Assembly (NCBI RefSeq): GCF_012489685.1
Contig: NC_080043.1
Location: 84,088,292-84,152,291 of the forward strand
DNA length: 64,000 nt
Reading direction: 5' to 3'
From: Lotus japonicus
Lineage: Eukaryota > Streptophyta > Magnoliopsida > Fabales > Fabaceae
Position 1 is the stretch's first letter; each line of letters starts with the position of its first letter. Under the pieces are notes generated by a model, which saw nothing but the letters and a program-made list of their open reading frames with translations, was not told where the DNA came from and did not search any database. Positions 1-12,071 of the stretch are shown here, one piece after another. Both the position numbers and the translations under genes were made by a program.

Positions 1-73
1 TCAATTTAAGAAGAGAGAAAAAAAATGAATTGTATTTAAAGGCTTGGATCAATACAAGGTTCTTAGTTCTTAA

Positions 74-472
74 CTTCAATGCAAGGTTCTTAGTTCTTAT
101 TTTGGAGTTAAGAACTAAGAACTAAGAACTTTACCATTGGAGGTGCTGACATAGACTTCTTAGTTCTTAAAAATAAGAACTCGGTTCTTATATAAGAAGT
201 TTTGTTTTTTGAGTTCTTAGCTTAAAATATTAATTATTTCTCTCTCATCTAAATTATTTTATTACTTTATGAGTTTTATTTTGTTACTTTATGAAAATAA
301 AAAGTATAAATAATGTGTTTGGTAGGACCAAATGAATAATGGTAAAAACTAAGAACTAAGAACTCATGATTGGAGCAAAATTGCTTGAGAGTTGCTTAAG
401 CACATGTGGCAATATGGACCCACATGAATAGTGTTAAAAACTAAGAAATAAGAACTAGCATTGGAGATGCTC
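74..472. mobile_element. MITE, PIF/Harbinger-like, left end degenerate
   Basis: The right end reads CATTGGAGATGCTC and is followed by TTA, the usual PIF/Harbinger target. The interior is full of short copies of AAGAACTAAG and its complement. A related element lies at 48413-49164, and the two share stretches such as the one ending GGACCCACATGAATAGTG. The left terminus is degenerate, so its edge is set by the start of similarity to the second copy. There is no coding capacity. Confidence 0.6.
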
Positions 473-516
473 TTAGGTGCATTAACTTTTTGAGTCTCAG
501 TGATAAACAACATATG

Positions 517-990
517 CAATAGACCGAGGGATAAGAAATTCGACTCATTCACATCCAGATCATGAATGTTTGGAATCCATATTATGCAAGGAGACATTGC
601 TTTTGCTAATTCGAATTGAAGGGTGATATAAAATCGGTCTATTTCCGGCATCATATCCATAGTTAGCGCATTCATCATAGTTAGCAACTCCAGCTCCGTA
701 TCAAGGTCACGGTCGATATCGTCACTATCATTACTAAAAAACCGATCCTTGTTTACCAACCACACATTGTCTAACCAAATCCAATTCTCTCTCGATATGT
801 TCCTTAAAAAATCTGATTCGTGCGGCGGCTTCTTCCCCCAACTAACGAAGAGATCTTGGCGGAATTGCCACATATGAAATTGAGCACAATTTTGCAAAGA
901 AATAGTCCGCTTGTTCCTCAAGAAGAGATGGGAAACATGCTCAATATCATTTGATTGAATAGTTGACCCAGCCCCTTGTTGTTTGAAGAA
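517..990 (-). pseudogene. ycf2: Nuclear plastid DNA insertion: ycf2 fragment, minus-strand part
   Basis: The minus strand encodes clear Ycf2 protein sequence, for example the stretch around [19 protein letters not shown]. Ycf2 is a very large plastid AAA-type protein of the chloroplast import motor; here it is a dead fragment. Two stretches that are far apart in Ycf2 are fused near position 733: an earlier part containing [18 protein letters not shown], then directly the later part starting [12 protein letters not shown]. The join removes a large internal segment without breaking the frame. Similarity stops near 517, where it runs into unrelated DNA next to the MITE. There is no start codon or promoter of its own. 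Confidence 0.85.
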
Positions 991-1022
991 ACCCTCCACT
1001 TCAATTGGTTTTTTCCACTGTA

Positions 1023-1214
1023 AATATTCTTGTTATTGCTTCGACTCATATTCCCCAAAAAGTAGATCCCGCTCTAATAGCTCTGAATAAATTAAATACA
1101 TGCATTAAGATACGAAGGCTTCTTATTCCACAACAACGAAAGCACTTTTTTACTCTTTCATATACTAGGAGATTTCACTTCGAAAAGAAGATGTTCCATA
1201 CTAATGAATTCGGG
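1023..1214 (+). pseudogene. ycf2: Nuclear plastid DNA insertion: ycf2 fragment, plus-strand part
   Basis: The plus strand encodes the Ycf2 stretch starting [16 protein letters not shown] and ending near [10 protein letters not shown]. In Ycf2 this stretch follows, within a few residues, the segment that ends the minus-strand piece at 517. Here the two pieces lie in opposite orientation, so the transferred plastid DNA was broken and one part inverted during or after integration. A few substitutions relative to typical Ycf2 indicate some age. I could not assign the sequence after 1216 to a plastid gene. Confidence 0.85.
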
Positions 1215-1639
1215 AAGACATTTTAAAATGACATGTAGAATGGAGAGTTTAGAGGAGCAATTGGGGCAATTGGAGCACTTTCCATTTGTGCATATTAGAC
1301 TTCCAATGCAATCGATGAAATAAGCATCTTGATTAATGTGCTTGTGGTAAGTCGTCGAGGTTGTAGTCGTCGATGATCTTCTTAAGCGAGGTGGTGTCAT
1401 GACGGGTCTCTTCTACTGGTTGTGATTGCAAAAGGGAACTTGCCGTTTCGGTATCTAAAGCACATTAGAATCTCGCGTTGGGAACTAATCATTTCTCCAC
1501 ACTTCTTTTTTTATCTCTCTTTTATATTCTTATCATATTTCTCATTTATCTCTCAATTCTACCTTCTTCTATGCGGTGGAGGTGGAATTGGTTTGTCAAC
1601 CAAACATTATTACTACTACTAATAATAGTATTAATATAA

Positions 1640-2060
1640 AAAGGAAAATATTTAGAAGAATAAAAAAAAATCAAAATAAGCTTCAAATCCAATAATACCA
1701 ACTCGTTTGCCTGATAACTGAAACACCATTCCCTTATTCAATTCCTTTTGACACATAGCAGCAATAAAGCTTCAAATAATATATATAGTTATTGAAAAGT
1801 GTTTCCTCCCCTAATCAATAGCTACAACAGCTGAGAATTTCATCAGGAATAGATCATCTCCATTGGAAAAAGAACTTAGGTGACATGTTGTTCAATCTAA
1901 CCATTGATTTATATGTATTTAATATTGTGTTAGTGTATGTGTATTGGGCTGAGAAGCCCAATTTGTCTAGTGTGCATCAGTTTCTTCAAATGAAATGAGT
2001 TTGAGAATGAGGAGGGTGGTGAAACAGAACCTAAATCGTAGATGATGATGTAGATGCTGC
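1640..2060. other. Intergenic, nothing recognised
   Basis: AT-rich sequence with no convincing reading frame, inverted repeat or RNA gene. It lies between the ycf2 insertion and the MuDR transposase remnant. Confidence 0.5.
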
Positions 2061-2089
2061 AATGTTGTCGATGTCTAGTGTAGATGGTA

Positions 2090-2698
2090 ACCGATGTGGA
2101 GTCTGAACTACAAGATGTGGAGTCTGAACTACAAGACTTTGAGAACGAGGAGGGAGATTAAGATGATTTAGAAACTCCAACTATATGTAAAGATGAACAC
2201 AAAACAAGACAAAAATTCAATGATTTAAAATGCCAGAAGATGGTGCAAGGATTCGGTTTGAAGTTGCTATGCTATGACTTATTCTAAAGAGCTTGTATAG
2301 GATGCAATGAAGGAGTATACTATGGTACATAAAAAGAATTTACACTTGACAAAGAACTAAAAGAAAATTATGGCTATTAAATGTGCAGAACGTTGTCAAT
2401 TTTATCTTAGTTTTCAAGTCAAATTTTAATAACACTCACTTCCCATAAGACTGTCAAAACAATGTGGCTTGCTAGGAAATTCACGGCTACTTTGAGGCAT
2501 ACGCCAAAGGACCAATGGGGTATCAAACTATCTACACATCAAGCATTTAGGCTCAATAGAAAAGGCCTTGAGAGGATTGAAGGAGCTGTTCTTGAGCAAT
2601 ATCACCATTTAAGGAGCTATGCAAAAGAATTTAGAAGTAGTCTCAATAGCACAATTATAATTAAATGTGATGTGGGACACGAGGTACCAATAATTTAG
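2090..2698 (+). pseudogene. MuDR/MULE transposase remnant
   Basis: The last 78 codons (2462-2698) read as the N-terminal part of a Mutator-like transposase: a WLARKF segment, a segment with HQAFRLNRKGLERIEG, then EQYHHLRSYAKEFRSS. This pattern is typical of plant MuDR proteins, where it precedes the DDE domain. Upstream, weaker matches to the preceding zinc-finger-type domain appear in several frames and are broken by stops. A 21-bp unit is duplicated in tandem at about 2093-2134. The DDE catalytic domain is absent. This is a decayed, 3'-truncated fragment, and no terminal inverted repeats were found. Confidence 0.7.
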
Positions 2699-2889
2699 AT
2701 TCTAAAAGTGCATTATTAACAATTAGCATAAACAGGATACACGGTTGAATAGAAAGGGTGACAAAAAGAAGCACCAAAAATTTCACAAAGCATATTGTAC
2801 ATAACCTAACATGTTTTCTCAAACAAAGTAAAATAATTTATTTGAGAAGGATTCAAGAAAAGGGTGAGATAAAAATGCGAAGAAACAAT

Positions 2890-4781
2890 TCAATCAAATT
2901 TGACGGGAGTAAGCAGAGGCTTGTTTGAAAAGAAAGCTTGCAAATTGCGCTCCATAAGTTGGCTGATACCAATGAGAGACTCAAAAGTTAACACAGCAGC
3001 ATGTGGTGATAGGACTACATTGTCCAAGGAGAAGAACTCTTTAGGAACTTGAGGCTCATTCTCAAACACATCCAAACCAGCACCTCTAATCTCCCCTTCC
3101 ATCAAACATTTCAACAATTCCCTTTCATCTATAAGAGATCCTCTTCCAACATTCACTATAATTCCTTCTTTTCCCAGTGCCAACATAGCTTCTCTGTTGA
3201 TAATGTGCTTTGTTTGGTCGTTTAGGTCACAACAGAGAACAAGCACATTGCTGTTAGAAGCAAGCTCAACAACACTAGAATAGAAAGGGTATGAAACAAA
3301 TGGTTTTTTGTTCCTGGAGTTGTATAATATAGTGCAACCAAACGCCTCAAGCCTCTTTGCCACTTCCAAGCCAATTTTTCCCAAGCCAACAATTCCAACT
3401 TTTTTTCCAGCCAACTGAAACAACAAATTCAATAAGTGCATGCTTGGAGATCTTTTTAAAATTCATTCTAAAGTCAAACTCAATTCTAGTAAAAATATTA
3501 TCAGTGTGTTAGGAACCACATTCCAAATCCTCTAAACTCGTCTCCCTGAAGCATCAAGTTATATTATTTGCCCAAGCGCTCATTGGGTGTGTGCATAACT
3601 CATTTCCAAACACACACTATAAAAGTAGCTTCTTTGTGACAGAATTGATTCTGAAAAAAAAGATAAACTAAAACAGACGTTCTATTAATCAGAGTGTCCA
3701 AAGTTCGGGTTCAGTGTCAATTTCAAAGTTTCTCATCAAGTACGCACAAATTTGATTCAGATATTCAGATTTTTAGGGTGTATTTAAATTCAAGTTGAGA
3801 TCAACTTGAAAGCACATTCAACTCAACCGAAGTAAGTTGTTCCTGTCATGTTTGGTTCAATGGAATTCGTGTTCTTCCGTTGAAGTTGTCTAGTAATGTG
3901 TGTGAGCTGAAAATCAAGCACACCATGTTTGGATTTAAGTTGAACCCAACTGAACCTCAATAGAAATCTTAAGTTTCTCTCACGTTTCACGCATTATAAG
4001 ACCTCATAACACACATTCTCCAATCCTAATACACCCAATGTGATATGGTTTTCAACTGAAAACCAAACAATCAAACATGTTTGTGTTCGGTTGTGCCTGA
4101 ACATTCATAGCAAAGAATAGATACTTTCTCATGATTCAATAACGAGCTAAACATCTTTGCAACATTCACAACTTTAGAATTAACAAGTATATATGGAATA
4201 AATAGTTTGTAGATATAAAAACTTTCATAATCATAAGAAATGACACAATATTTTACAAGAGTTAAGCTATTATTTATCTAAATCATATGATGATAAACAA
4301 GAATTGCTTTATAAATGGGGGGAAAATGACAGACCTTAGAAGAAGATGGAAAATCCCATGACGGAGGCTGAAGCCGTCTTCTGAAATTTGTATCGGCGGC
4401 GGAGATTTTCCACGTGACGTCGATCAGCAAAGCCACGGCCAAGTCGGCGACATCATCGGAGTAGAGGTTCCCGGCGGAGGCGACCTGGATTCCACGGCGG
4501 CGGCACTCGGAGAGGTCAACGTGATCAGTTCCGGCGCTGCCAGTGACGACGAGACGGAGTGAGGGGAGAAGTCCGATGAGATCGGCATTGACGAGGAAGC
4601 TGACGTCGGTGGTAACGACGGCGTGGATGGAGGAGGCGTGGGTGGGTAAGAATTGGTTTAGGATTTGGAAATTGTGAGAAGGGTGGGGTTTGATGATGGA
4701 GGAGAGTGATGGGGGACCGTAGAGGAGGACTTTTGGGAGGTGTTCAGTGCTGCTGCTGGAGTGGTGGTTTTGAACTGCCAT
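2890..4781 (-). CDS. D-isomer 2-hydroxyacid dehydrogenase (hydroxypyruvate/glyoxylate reductase type)
   Basis: Two exons: 4781-4335 (from ATG) and 3414-2890, joined at AAG|GTCTGT ... TTTCAG|TTG in phase 0. The product is 323 residues, a normal length for plant HPR/HPPR proteins. The Rossmann motif VGIVGLGKIG is at 155-164. The catalytic residues Arg240 (NVGRG), Glu269 (DVFENEP) and His287 (SPH) are all present. An Arg after the second beta strand (NSRN) favours NADPH. The family reduces hydroxypyruvate, glyoxylate or hydroxyphenylpyruvate in the cytosol; the substrate cannot be read from sequence. No transit peptide is obvious. By position it matches Arabidopsis At2g45630 (from memory). A MITE lies about 200 bp upstream of the ATG. 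The 920-bp intron holds no recognised element. Confidence 0.9.
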
Positions 4782-4977
4782 TGATGGATGGTGAAGAAGA
4801 AGGAATGACTGAATGTGAATGACAGTGCATACTACTTGTTCACTCCTTTATTTTTTAAGATAATAAATCATTGATTATTGGTGATCCATTGTTGTCATGT
4901 GTTGACTATTGATGGATACATTGGGGGTGGAATGAGACAAAATGTAATGTGTGATACTAAGTTTAATGAATCAGAAA

Positions 4978-5168
4978 TGATACATTCACACGTCACATTT
5001 TCTTTCATCTCATTTTTACATCTCATTTCCACTACTACCTTATGCAAATAGGAAGAGAAAAGAGATAAATAAGTTATATGATTTATGATTTGACAGAAAA
5101 TGCAGAGAGGGATAGAAAAAAAATGTGTGAAAATGAGATGAAAGACAAGCTGAGGTGTGGATGTATCA
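4978..5168. repeat. MITE-like inverted repeat upstream of the dehydrogenase gene
   Basis: Both ends read TGATACATYCACACSTCA and then CTTTCATCTCATTTT, so the terminal inverted repeats are about 45-50 bp with some mismatches. The element is about 190 bp with no coding capacity. Target duplication is unclear (AT or a few bases). It lies about 200 bp upstream of the dehydrogenase ATG at 4781 and may overlap its promoter. Confidence 0.6.
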
Positions 5169-5886
5169 TAAATGTAAGTTTAATTGTTCGGTTTTGATCG
5201 AGGATAAAAGTTTGAGGAAACTTTCATGTGAGATTAGGAAGGAAAGTAAGAAAAAAGAGAGATGTAATAGTTGATGTAATATGAAAAGAAAAGATAGATA
5301 TGAGAAAGTGTGTAAATATGAACCTGAAAAGAAAGTGGAATGGGAATGAATCAAAAGGTTTTGACAAATGAGGATCCTACTTTCATGTGAAATTCTCTCA
5401 TGTAAAAGTTTTTGTGTATATCTCTCTTTAGAAATATAACATCTCATATCAAAGTTTTCTCAAATTGAAGCTTTTGTGAGTGTTTGATTGCAGTTTTAGT
5501 TTTTAAATTTAAAAGGATAATTATGAACGGTTTTTTAAAAATCAATTTTCAAAAGAAAAGAAGAAAGGAAACTGTTTGAGTGAGATGTTTTCTAATATTA
5601 ATAAAACTTTAATTTGAAAACTAAATAAAAACATAAAACATCTTTAAATTGTAAGCCTGGATAAAGCATGAAGTCGATTCAATTGGTATTATAAAATATT
5701 TGACTAAATTGGTAACATGAACCTCATTCTGCATCTCCAACAAAAGATCAAACCCAGAAGTTCTTTACATGGAGATGATATGATTAAAACCCTAATAAAT
5801 ACAACTATAAACATGACAGGAGCTTAATACATGAAATGTCGAAAAAGAAGCTTTACAAGCTCACTTTCCATTACATCACACATAAA
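5169..5886. other. Intergenic, nothing recognised
   Basis: AT-rich sequence between the MITE and the 3' end of the URT1-like gene. The part nearest 5887 probably contains the 3' untranslated region of that gene, but no clear polyadenylation signal can be chosen. Confidence 0.4.
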
Positions 5887-8800
5887 TCAACTACGAACAT
5901 AAGGCTCAAAAAGTTTGATACATGGATTTGGATCATTTTGCATAATATCAGCAGCACGTTCAAACTCTTCCCTCAGAACTTTGATGCTACGTTTATCTAC
6001 CACTCGACCCAGATCATGAGAAGTTTCAAAAGGATCTTCTATGCATATCAAATGGCGATCATTACCAATCCTTCTTGTCCAATCCTTCTCTCGCTTGCTA
6101 CACCAAAAAAGAGCATTACATGTTAAATTTATATATCAAATAAAAAGTCTTATTCAAAGATTTAAATGAGCAAAGCATTCACACTCCTATCTCATTCCCA
6201 ACAAATAGTTGGTACGAAGGACGTCCAACAACAGGAAGGAATAGAAAGACAATGGCCACTAAGAAACTTCATATCTATTGAATGCTAGGGGCAAAAGTTT
6301 AAAGAGGTTTGCTCCCCCAACCCTCAATTGTTCAACATTATAGATATCTAAACTCAAGCTGGGAAACGATATAACACAATGTGATAGCTATTTGGCTTAT
6401 TAATTAGATATTTCTACGGTACTGAATACTGATAGCTTAGCATGTAAGTTATAAACCCTCCTCGAGACACATAAAGAAGACAACAAATTGTTATACACAC
6501 AGTTCTAAAAGCAAAAAAGAACTTTCAAAAGAGGAACCATGAAAAAAAATTAAATATTCTCATACCTGAGTATACTTCCTGTACGTACAGATATAACAGT
6601 ATTTGCATAATCATGACAATAGGCCCAATAATAGAAAAATCCCCACACAAGACGAGCAATAGTCTCTTTGTTATTTCGACCAAAATTACAAAGGCGGTCA
6701 ACTTGGTCAAAGTAAGAACAATAAGTATCATCCACAGTCACAGAGTATGTTGACTCCATCTCCTGTATATAAAATATCAAAATATTATGTAACCAACAAA
6801 TACATGTATGGATTACAAAAAGTTATATGATACACAAGCACACGAGGATGACATGTGTAATTAGGAAAAATTTACTCAGTTTGCTTTGAATACTGATGAT
6901 AGTGTTATTCCATTATCAATATTAGCAATGAAAAGTAAACATTAAGGCTTACGCCAGAGGCAGAAATCCTACAACATGATCCATATATAGTTAAAGCGAT
7001 TTCCTTTGTGGAAAGGCAAGTCTAGATATATCTTGCATGGAGAAACAGAAGAATAAAAACTAAAGTACAAACCTGTAAGCATGGAAGGATAGCAGGTCTT
7101 CGCAGTTGTAAAAAATGGATGCACATCAACACATACCTGAAATCAGAATTTCGCAAATTATTTTTAGGGCACCATAACTTGTCACCACATTTATTTGCAC
7201 TTCAATCACTCCATAAAGTCAATCATTCCACAAAGCAAAAACTTTTTCTGACATGAATAACATCAAAACCAACTTACGCATAGCTAGATAAGGTCCCATG
7301 ATAAGTTTCATTCACTCCTCTTGACTTAGCCCAATGTTTAATAATAAAAGCCAGCTGCCGTAACCTTGCATCAATGAGTCCATAATCCCGAAGAAGCTTT
7401 GTATTTACAACAGCGAGGATATTGTTGACGCATATGTCACAAGAGATTCCTGTAGCTGGGTCCATGAGCTTTACTATAGGAACCCTAGCTCGTGTCAACG
7501 CCTGTAAACAAATTCAAGTTAAGGACCCCAAGAGTATCCAAATTCAATTTAATTGTTTCACAGTGTTGTAAAATCACGATCGCGGACCATCCCGGTGAGC
7601 CAAAAATCCGCTATTTCAGCCGCTATTTAGCGGGAATAGCGTGCTATAGCGGGCAATAGTGGCGTCGCGATTAGCCAAAAATCCACTACGCTAGCGCCGC
7701 TATAGCCGCTATTTGATAACACTGGTTTCACATAAATGTATCTATGAGCAACAGCTCGACAACAGTCACGTTCCTTCAATAAAAGCTGAAGCACTCGGTT
7801 ACACCAACCAATCATTCATTGCAGACTCCTAATTTATTGATCCTTTTTCATTTCTTCCTTTGTCAATTTCATTTATTTTCTCGGTTCCAACTTTTGAATG
7901 ACATCAGACATGCAATGATGCTTTGCTCTTCATTTAACTTGTATACCATTGCATTTTTCTCCTAATGTATCTAATTATTTTTCTAGTAAAAAACTATTTC
8001 ATGTAAAAATCAACTTATTGAAGGCCATCTATTTCTTTAATAGATCTTCTCATTATCCTTTTATTCTTTCATATTTGAGTTTTGTATTATTCCTCAAGGT
8101 GCCCTTGGCATATGACACATACAACACCAAGTAATGTTGAAGGTGTCTTCTGGAGAAAACCAGACACAAGCATTAAAAAGTGGGGGCATTAACTTATGTG
8201 CTAGTAAATAGGTAAGACCTTTACAAGCAATCAACAGATTAGAAAAAATATCAGCAACACACCGCCTTATGTCCTAAATCTATGCCAAAAGAAATATAAT
8301 AATAATAATACTGTTAGATTGGCACAAGATCACTTCTTTTAGAGTCAGTAAAGAAATCCCAATAATATGTTTTTGCAGTCGCATTTCATAAAAAATTTAT
8401 AAATAACCGATCTTCTTAGATTTTTAATGCTCGGTTGATGACTACATTAGAGTTAGAGGGGTTTCTTTATTGAATATGCAAAGAGGATGGAAAGCTTTCT
8501 TTACTGATGGATCTTTATTGTTTGTCTACTATTTCAGGGTTTAGGGTTTAATTTCCACCCACTTTCTCTTCATATCTCTCTCATCTTTTCTCATAACATC
8601 ACATATCATATCAATCATTTCTCTCTCTTTTATTCCTATCTCTCCCTATTGGGTGTGAGCACATAATTTTCCGATTTCATAGGAGCAGCTTAGGGCTCAT
8701 TACTTGACATTGTACTATTCATCCAGCATTCATATACATCGAGAGGTATGGTAAGGAAACTCACAAGGCTTCACCCTACGACCTCTTCACATTTTCTATT

Positions 8801-11432
8801 TCCTTATCCATCTCTCTCATCCTTTCCGAATCTTGCTTTTCAATTTATTTTTCTATATCAAGATTTTCGACAAATGGAAGTTCGTCTTGTATCCTAGCCA
8901 CCCACCCTTATCCATCTCTCTCATCCTTTCCGAATCTTGCTTTTCAATTTATTTTTCTATATCAAGATTTTCGACAAATGGAAGTTCGTCTTGTATCCTA
9001 GCCACCTTCAACCTTTTCAAAAACCTATTCAAAATCACAGTCCCTAGCCACCTTCAACCTTCCCCAACAAGCCAGGTATTAATTACTTCTAATATCAATG
9101 AAGTTGATTGTAAGATTCTATAGCACAAGTAGAAAGATAATCAATAGAAGTTTACAAATAGAACAATTATACACATTTATGCAGTCATAGCCATCAAGGA
9201 AATATTAAGTGCGGTATCTCCCATGGCCTGTAGAGAAGTATCAGAAAAACAAGACAATGACTTAACAAAAATCAAAACAAGCCAGTGGCACGGCTTCATC
9301 TAGGAAAAATTTCAAAGTCAATCTTCTCATATGTAAATTTACTAATTTACTAATTTATCCTCATATGTATTTCATTTATGAAAATTACATAGGAGGCTTA
9401 GACAAGCAGCTCCTGCATTAGTAAAATAGTCACTGAATATTTGTTTATATATGAGCAAAATGAGTACAAAGCACCAAAATGTATGATAGCAATATAAAGA
9501 GAGCATAGCAATTTTCTGACCTGCACATTCTGCAGGTTATCTGATTGCAAAATATCTGCCAATTTCATTATAATCTTAGATTTGTCCTCTGCTTCCTTAA
9601 TAGCAAGGCAAACATCAATGTCACTTTTTGAAACACCAAATGAATTAGCACATGATCCATACAGATAAAGCTTGGAAGTCGGCCACTCCTTGCTAACTAA
9701 ATTCTCCAGTACACCTAATAATTGCTTTTGCTTCAGCTTTTCTTCTTCAGGAGGTATTAAGGATTCATATATTGCAAGGAAAGAACCATTAAAACTATCA
9801 ATGTCCCTTCGGCACATCATCTGTCTCTTATACATTCTTCCCCGCTGGCTTAGCATCTGCTCTCCTCTTGAGTCTAATAATCTAGCATCCTGATAGTAAA
9901 TGATGTAAGTAACCTCATACTTAGAGAATATTCTTTTTTACACTGACAAGGCAAATAAATGATTAAATATTATATGAACCTTATAATCTGAACAAACAAA
10001 TAATGGTGATTAAACTACTTGGATGAAACTAAAATTCAGTTAAAAATTTAGTTATAGTTGAATCAACAACAGTGTTGTCAAATCGCGATCACGGACCATC
10101 GCGGTGAGCCAAAATTCCGCTATTTTGGCCGCTATTTAACGGCGAATAGTGGAATAGCGCGCTATAGTTAGTGACGTCGTGATTAGCCAAAAATCCGCTA
10201 CGCTATAGCGGTGTATAGCCGCCACTATTTGATAACACTGATAACAAATAGTAAGCACTAACCTTCTCCCGAGGGGTACGGCGTTGCTTCGAGTTATTAT
10301 TCTTGTCATCAGACTCATCCTCAAGCAGCAAGGACTCAACAATCTGCTCCCCAAGGAGATCAACATCAGCTCCACCTCGGCTACCAACTCCCATATGCTT
10401 ATCACTAACACCATCTTCAACAACGCCGACCCGGTTTAAACTAGACCTAGACTCTTCAATACCGGAACCCAAGCCCGAATGGAGGTTACTCCCGGACGGC
10501 GGCCCAGGGTGATCAATCTGATCAGGGAGCCCCACTTCACGTGCCACATTGCCTCTGGTGTTACTCCTTCCACCAGACCCCATTCTTCCACTTTCCTTCT
10601 TAGAGTGCAAGTTCTCATTCCTAGCACCAAATTCACCTGAACCAACCGCTAACCCTCTATCCTCACCAACCTCTGAACCCTTTCTAGTCGTGCCAGAACC
10701 CCAATAGCCTGTTCCCCTTGACTTGTTCCCAAACCCAGGTGGTGGTGGTGGTCTAGTTGTTTCAGGAGCTGACCCTAAAACCCTATAACCCCCAACAACA
10801 CCATGGTTATTCGGACCACTTTTGGGGTCAACGTGCAAGTTCCTATCAAACCCATTATCGAACTTCAAATTGGGTAAGGAATCGCCATTGGATGGAACTT
10901 CAGGGGAAGAAGCATACGAAACAGAGGGTAGAGACCCGAACTTCAACTTCAGTTCCTGTTGCTGAACGAAAGTGCTTTTATCGTTTCCTTCAATTGGAAA
11001 CCCTAATCTGCGCAGATCGTCACTGAGAGCAGCGCCGCTGTTGTAGTGAAGTTGGGCAGCGGCGGCGGGGTAGTGGTTTCCGGTGGGGCGAGGTTGGGGA
11101 AACGGGTTATGGGGCAACCCGAAGAAGCTTTGCGGCGGGTAAGGTGAAGGGGGAGTGTGTGACCATGGAGGAAGATGCTGATGATGGTGGTGGTGATGAG
11201 GATGAGGCTGGGGATGATCGAGGCCGTTGGATTGCCATGGGGACGCGGCGACGGGGATCGAAGGGCCCATGAATGCGACGGCCGGATCGATGGCCGGTGA
11301 TTGTTGAGGTGGCGGCGGCGCGGTTGGTTGTTGTGGGTGGTGGTGGTGGTGGGGTCTCTGGATGAGAGAGAGGAGATACTCGCCGCTGTTTGGGGGCTGC
11401 GGCGACGGGAAGTCTCCTCCGCCTCCGTGCAT
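5887..11432 (-). CDS. URT1: UTP:RNA terminal uridylyltransferase, URT1-like
   Basis: Six exons: 11432-10263, 9889-9521, 7501-7278, 7136-7073, 6762-6566 and 6097-5887. All have GT/AG borders and compatible phases, giving 744 residues. The start is the ATG at 11432, in a strong GCCACCATG context; the frame runs upstream without another ATG. The N-terminal ~390 residues are a low-complexity region rich in Pro, His and Gly, with GEYLLSLIQ at 17-25 and a PPPPPGFG motif. The nucleotidyltransferase core has GS at 468-469, Asp480 and Asp482 (SDIDVCL) and the third Asp535 (ISCDICVNN). The PAP/Cid1-type helical domain is in exons 5-6. URT1 adds uridines to deadenylated mRNA tails in the cytoplasm; in Arabidopsis its disordered N-terminus binds decapping factors. 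Introns 1 and 2 each carry a small hAT-like element. Confidence 0.92.
7561..7724. mobile_element. Small hAT-like MITE in URT1 intron 2
   Basis: The element starts CAGTGTTGTAAAAT and ends ATTTGATAACACTG, and is flanked by a GTTTCA direct repeat. The interior is rich in CGCTAT/ATAGCG steps. It is about 164 bp and clearly related to the copy at 10070-10240. The termini CAGTGTTATCA also match the larger element at 29407-30415. Confidence 0.75.
8803..9010. repeat. 104-bp tandem duplication in URT1 intron 2
   Basis: Two adjacent, nearly identical copies of a 104-bp unit beginning CTTATCCATCTCTCTCATCC, at 8803-8906 and 8907-9010. The unit is pyrimidine-rich and intronic. High identity implies a recent duplication. 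Confidence 0.85.
10070..10240. mobile_element. Small hAT-like MITE in URT1 intron 1
   Basis: The element starts CAGTGTTGTCAAATCGCG and ends ATTTGATAACACTG, and is a sister copy of 7561-7724. The flanks (ATCAACAA and ATAACAA) are an imperfect direct repeat. Its end lies only 22 bp inside the intron from the donor site of exon 1 (exon end 10263). Confidence 0.75.
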
Positions 11433-11504
11433 GGTGGCGAGTAGCGGCGGTGTCAGTGAGAGTTGTTGGAGTGAGTGACGTGAGATAAGGAAGGTGGATG
11501 GCAC

Positions 11505-12071
11505 GTTCGTTAGAGAAAAACTTCGAATGGAAGTTTGGGTTTAATATAAAAGAGAAAATTTGGATCGGATCACAAGTGTAATTTGCTTTTGTTATTTTTA
11601 TTTTATCTTATCATCATCTTATTATATTGTCCTGGTTCTAAATGCTTTCAACTTCTTTTTTTTTTTTGTGATGACTAGTTTTTTTTTTTTTTTGAATCTG
11701 ATGACTAGTTAAGAACTCATACATTGAAATTGGATATTCCTTGGAAAATTGAATATTCACTCAATGGAGTTTTAGACTTTAATCTTTCTTTGTTTGATTA
11801 TGAACAAGAACATGGGGTTCTTTTTTTGGTTAACCAAGAACATGGGATTATGATCTTTATTTGTATAATTCAAACTAAAAAAAATATATATAAATTCAAA
11901 ATATGTATTCCTATTGGGATGGATGGTGACGCAATGTGTGTTGAAGGTTTAGGTTTGATGGGCGATGCACTCCAGGAGTACGTATTGTAAGATGACACAA
12001 TAGGACATGATGCTTCAATTTTTGAAGTTTGTTGTCTTCTGGGCTTGGAACTGACATGGGCGAAGGACATA
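11505..12071. other. Intergenic and probable URT1 promoter side
   Basis: AT-rich DNA upstream of the URT1 start, with poly-T runs near 11650-11690. No TATA box or other site can be assigned with confidence, and there are no coding signs. Confidence 0.4.

Noticed and set aside
364..516. Reading the ycf2 frame on through the MITE as one 211-residue gene
   Set aside because: The last ~50 residues come from MITE DNA and are unrelated to Ycf2; the frame is open by chance.
9672..9893. Plus-strand open frame over URT1 exon 2
   Set aside because: Antisense shadow of the nucleotidyltransferase exon.
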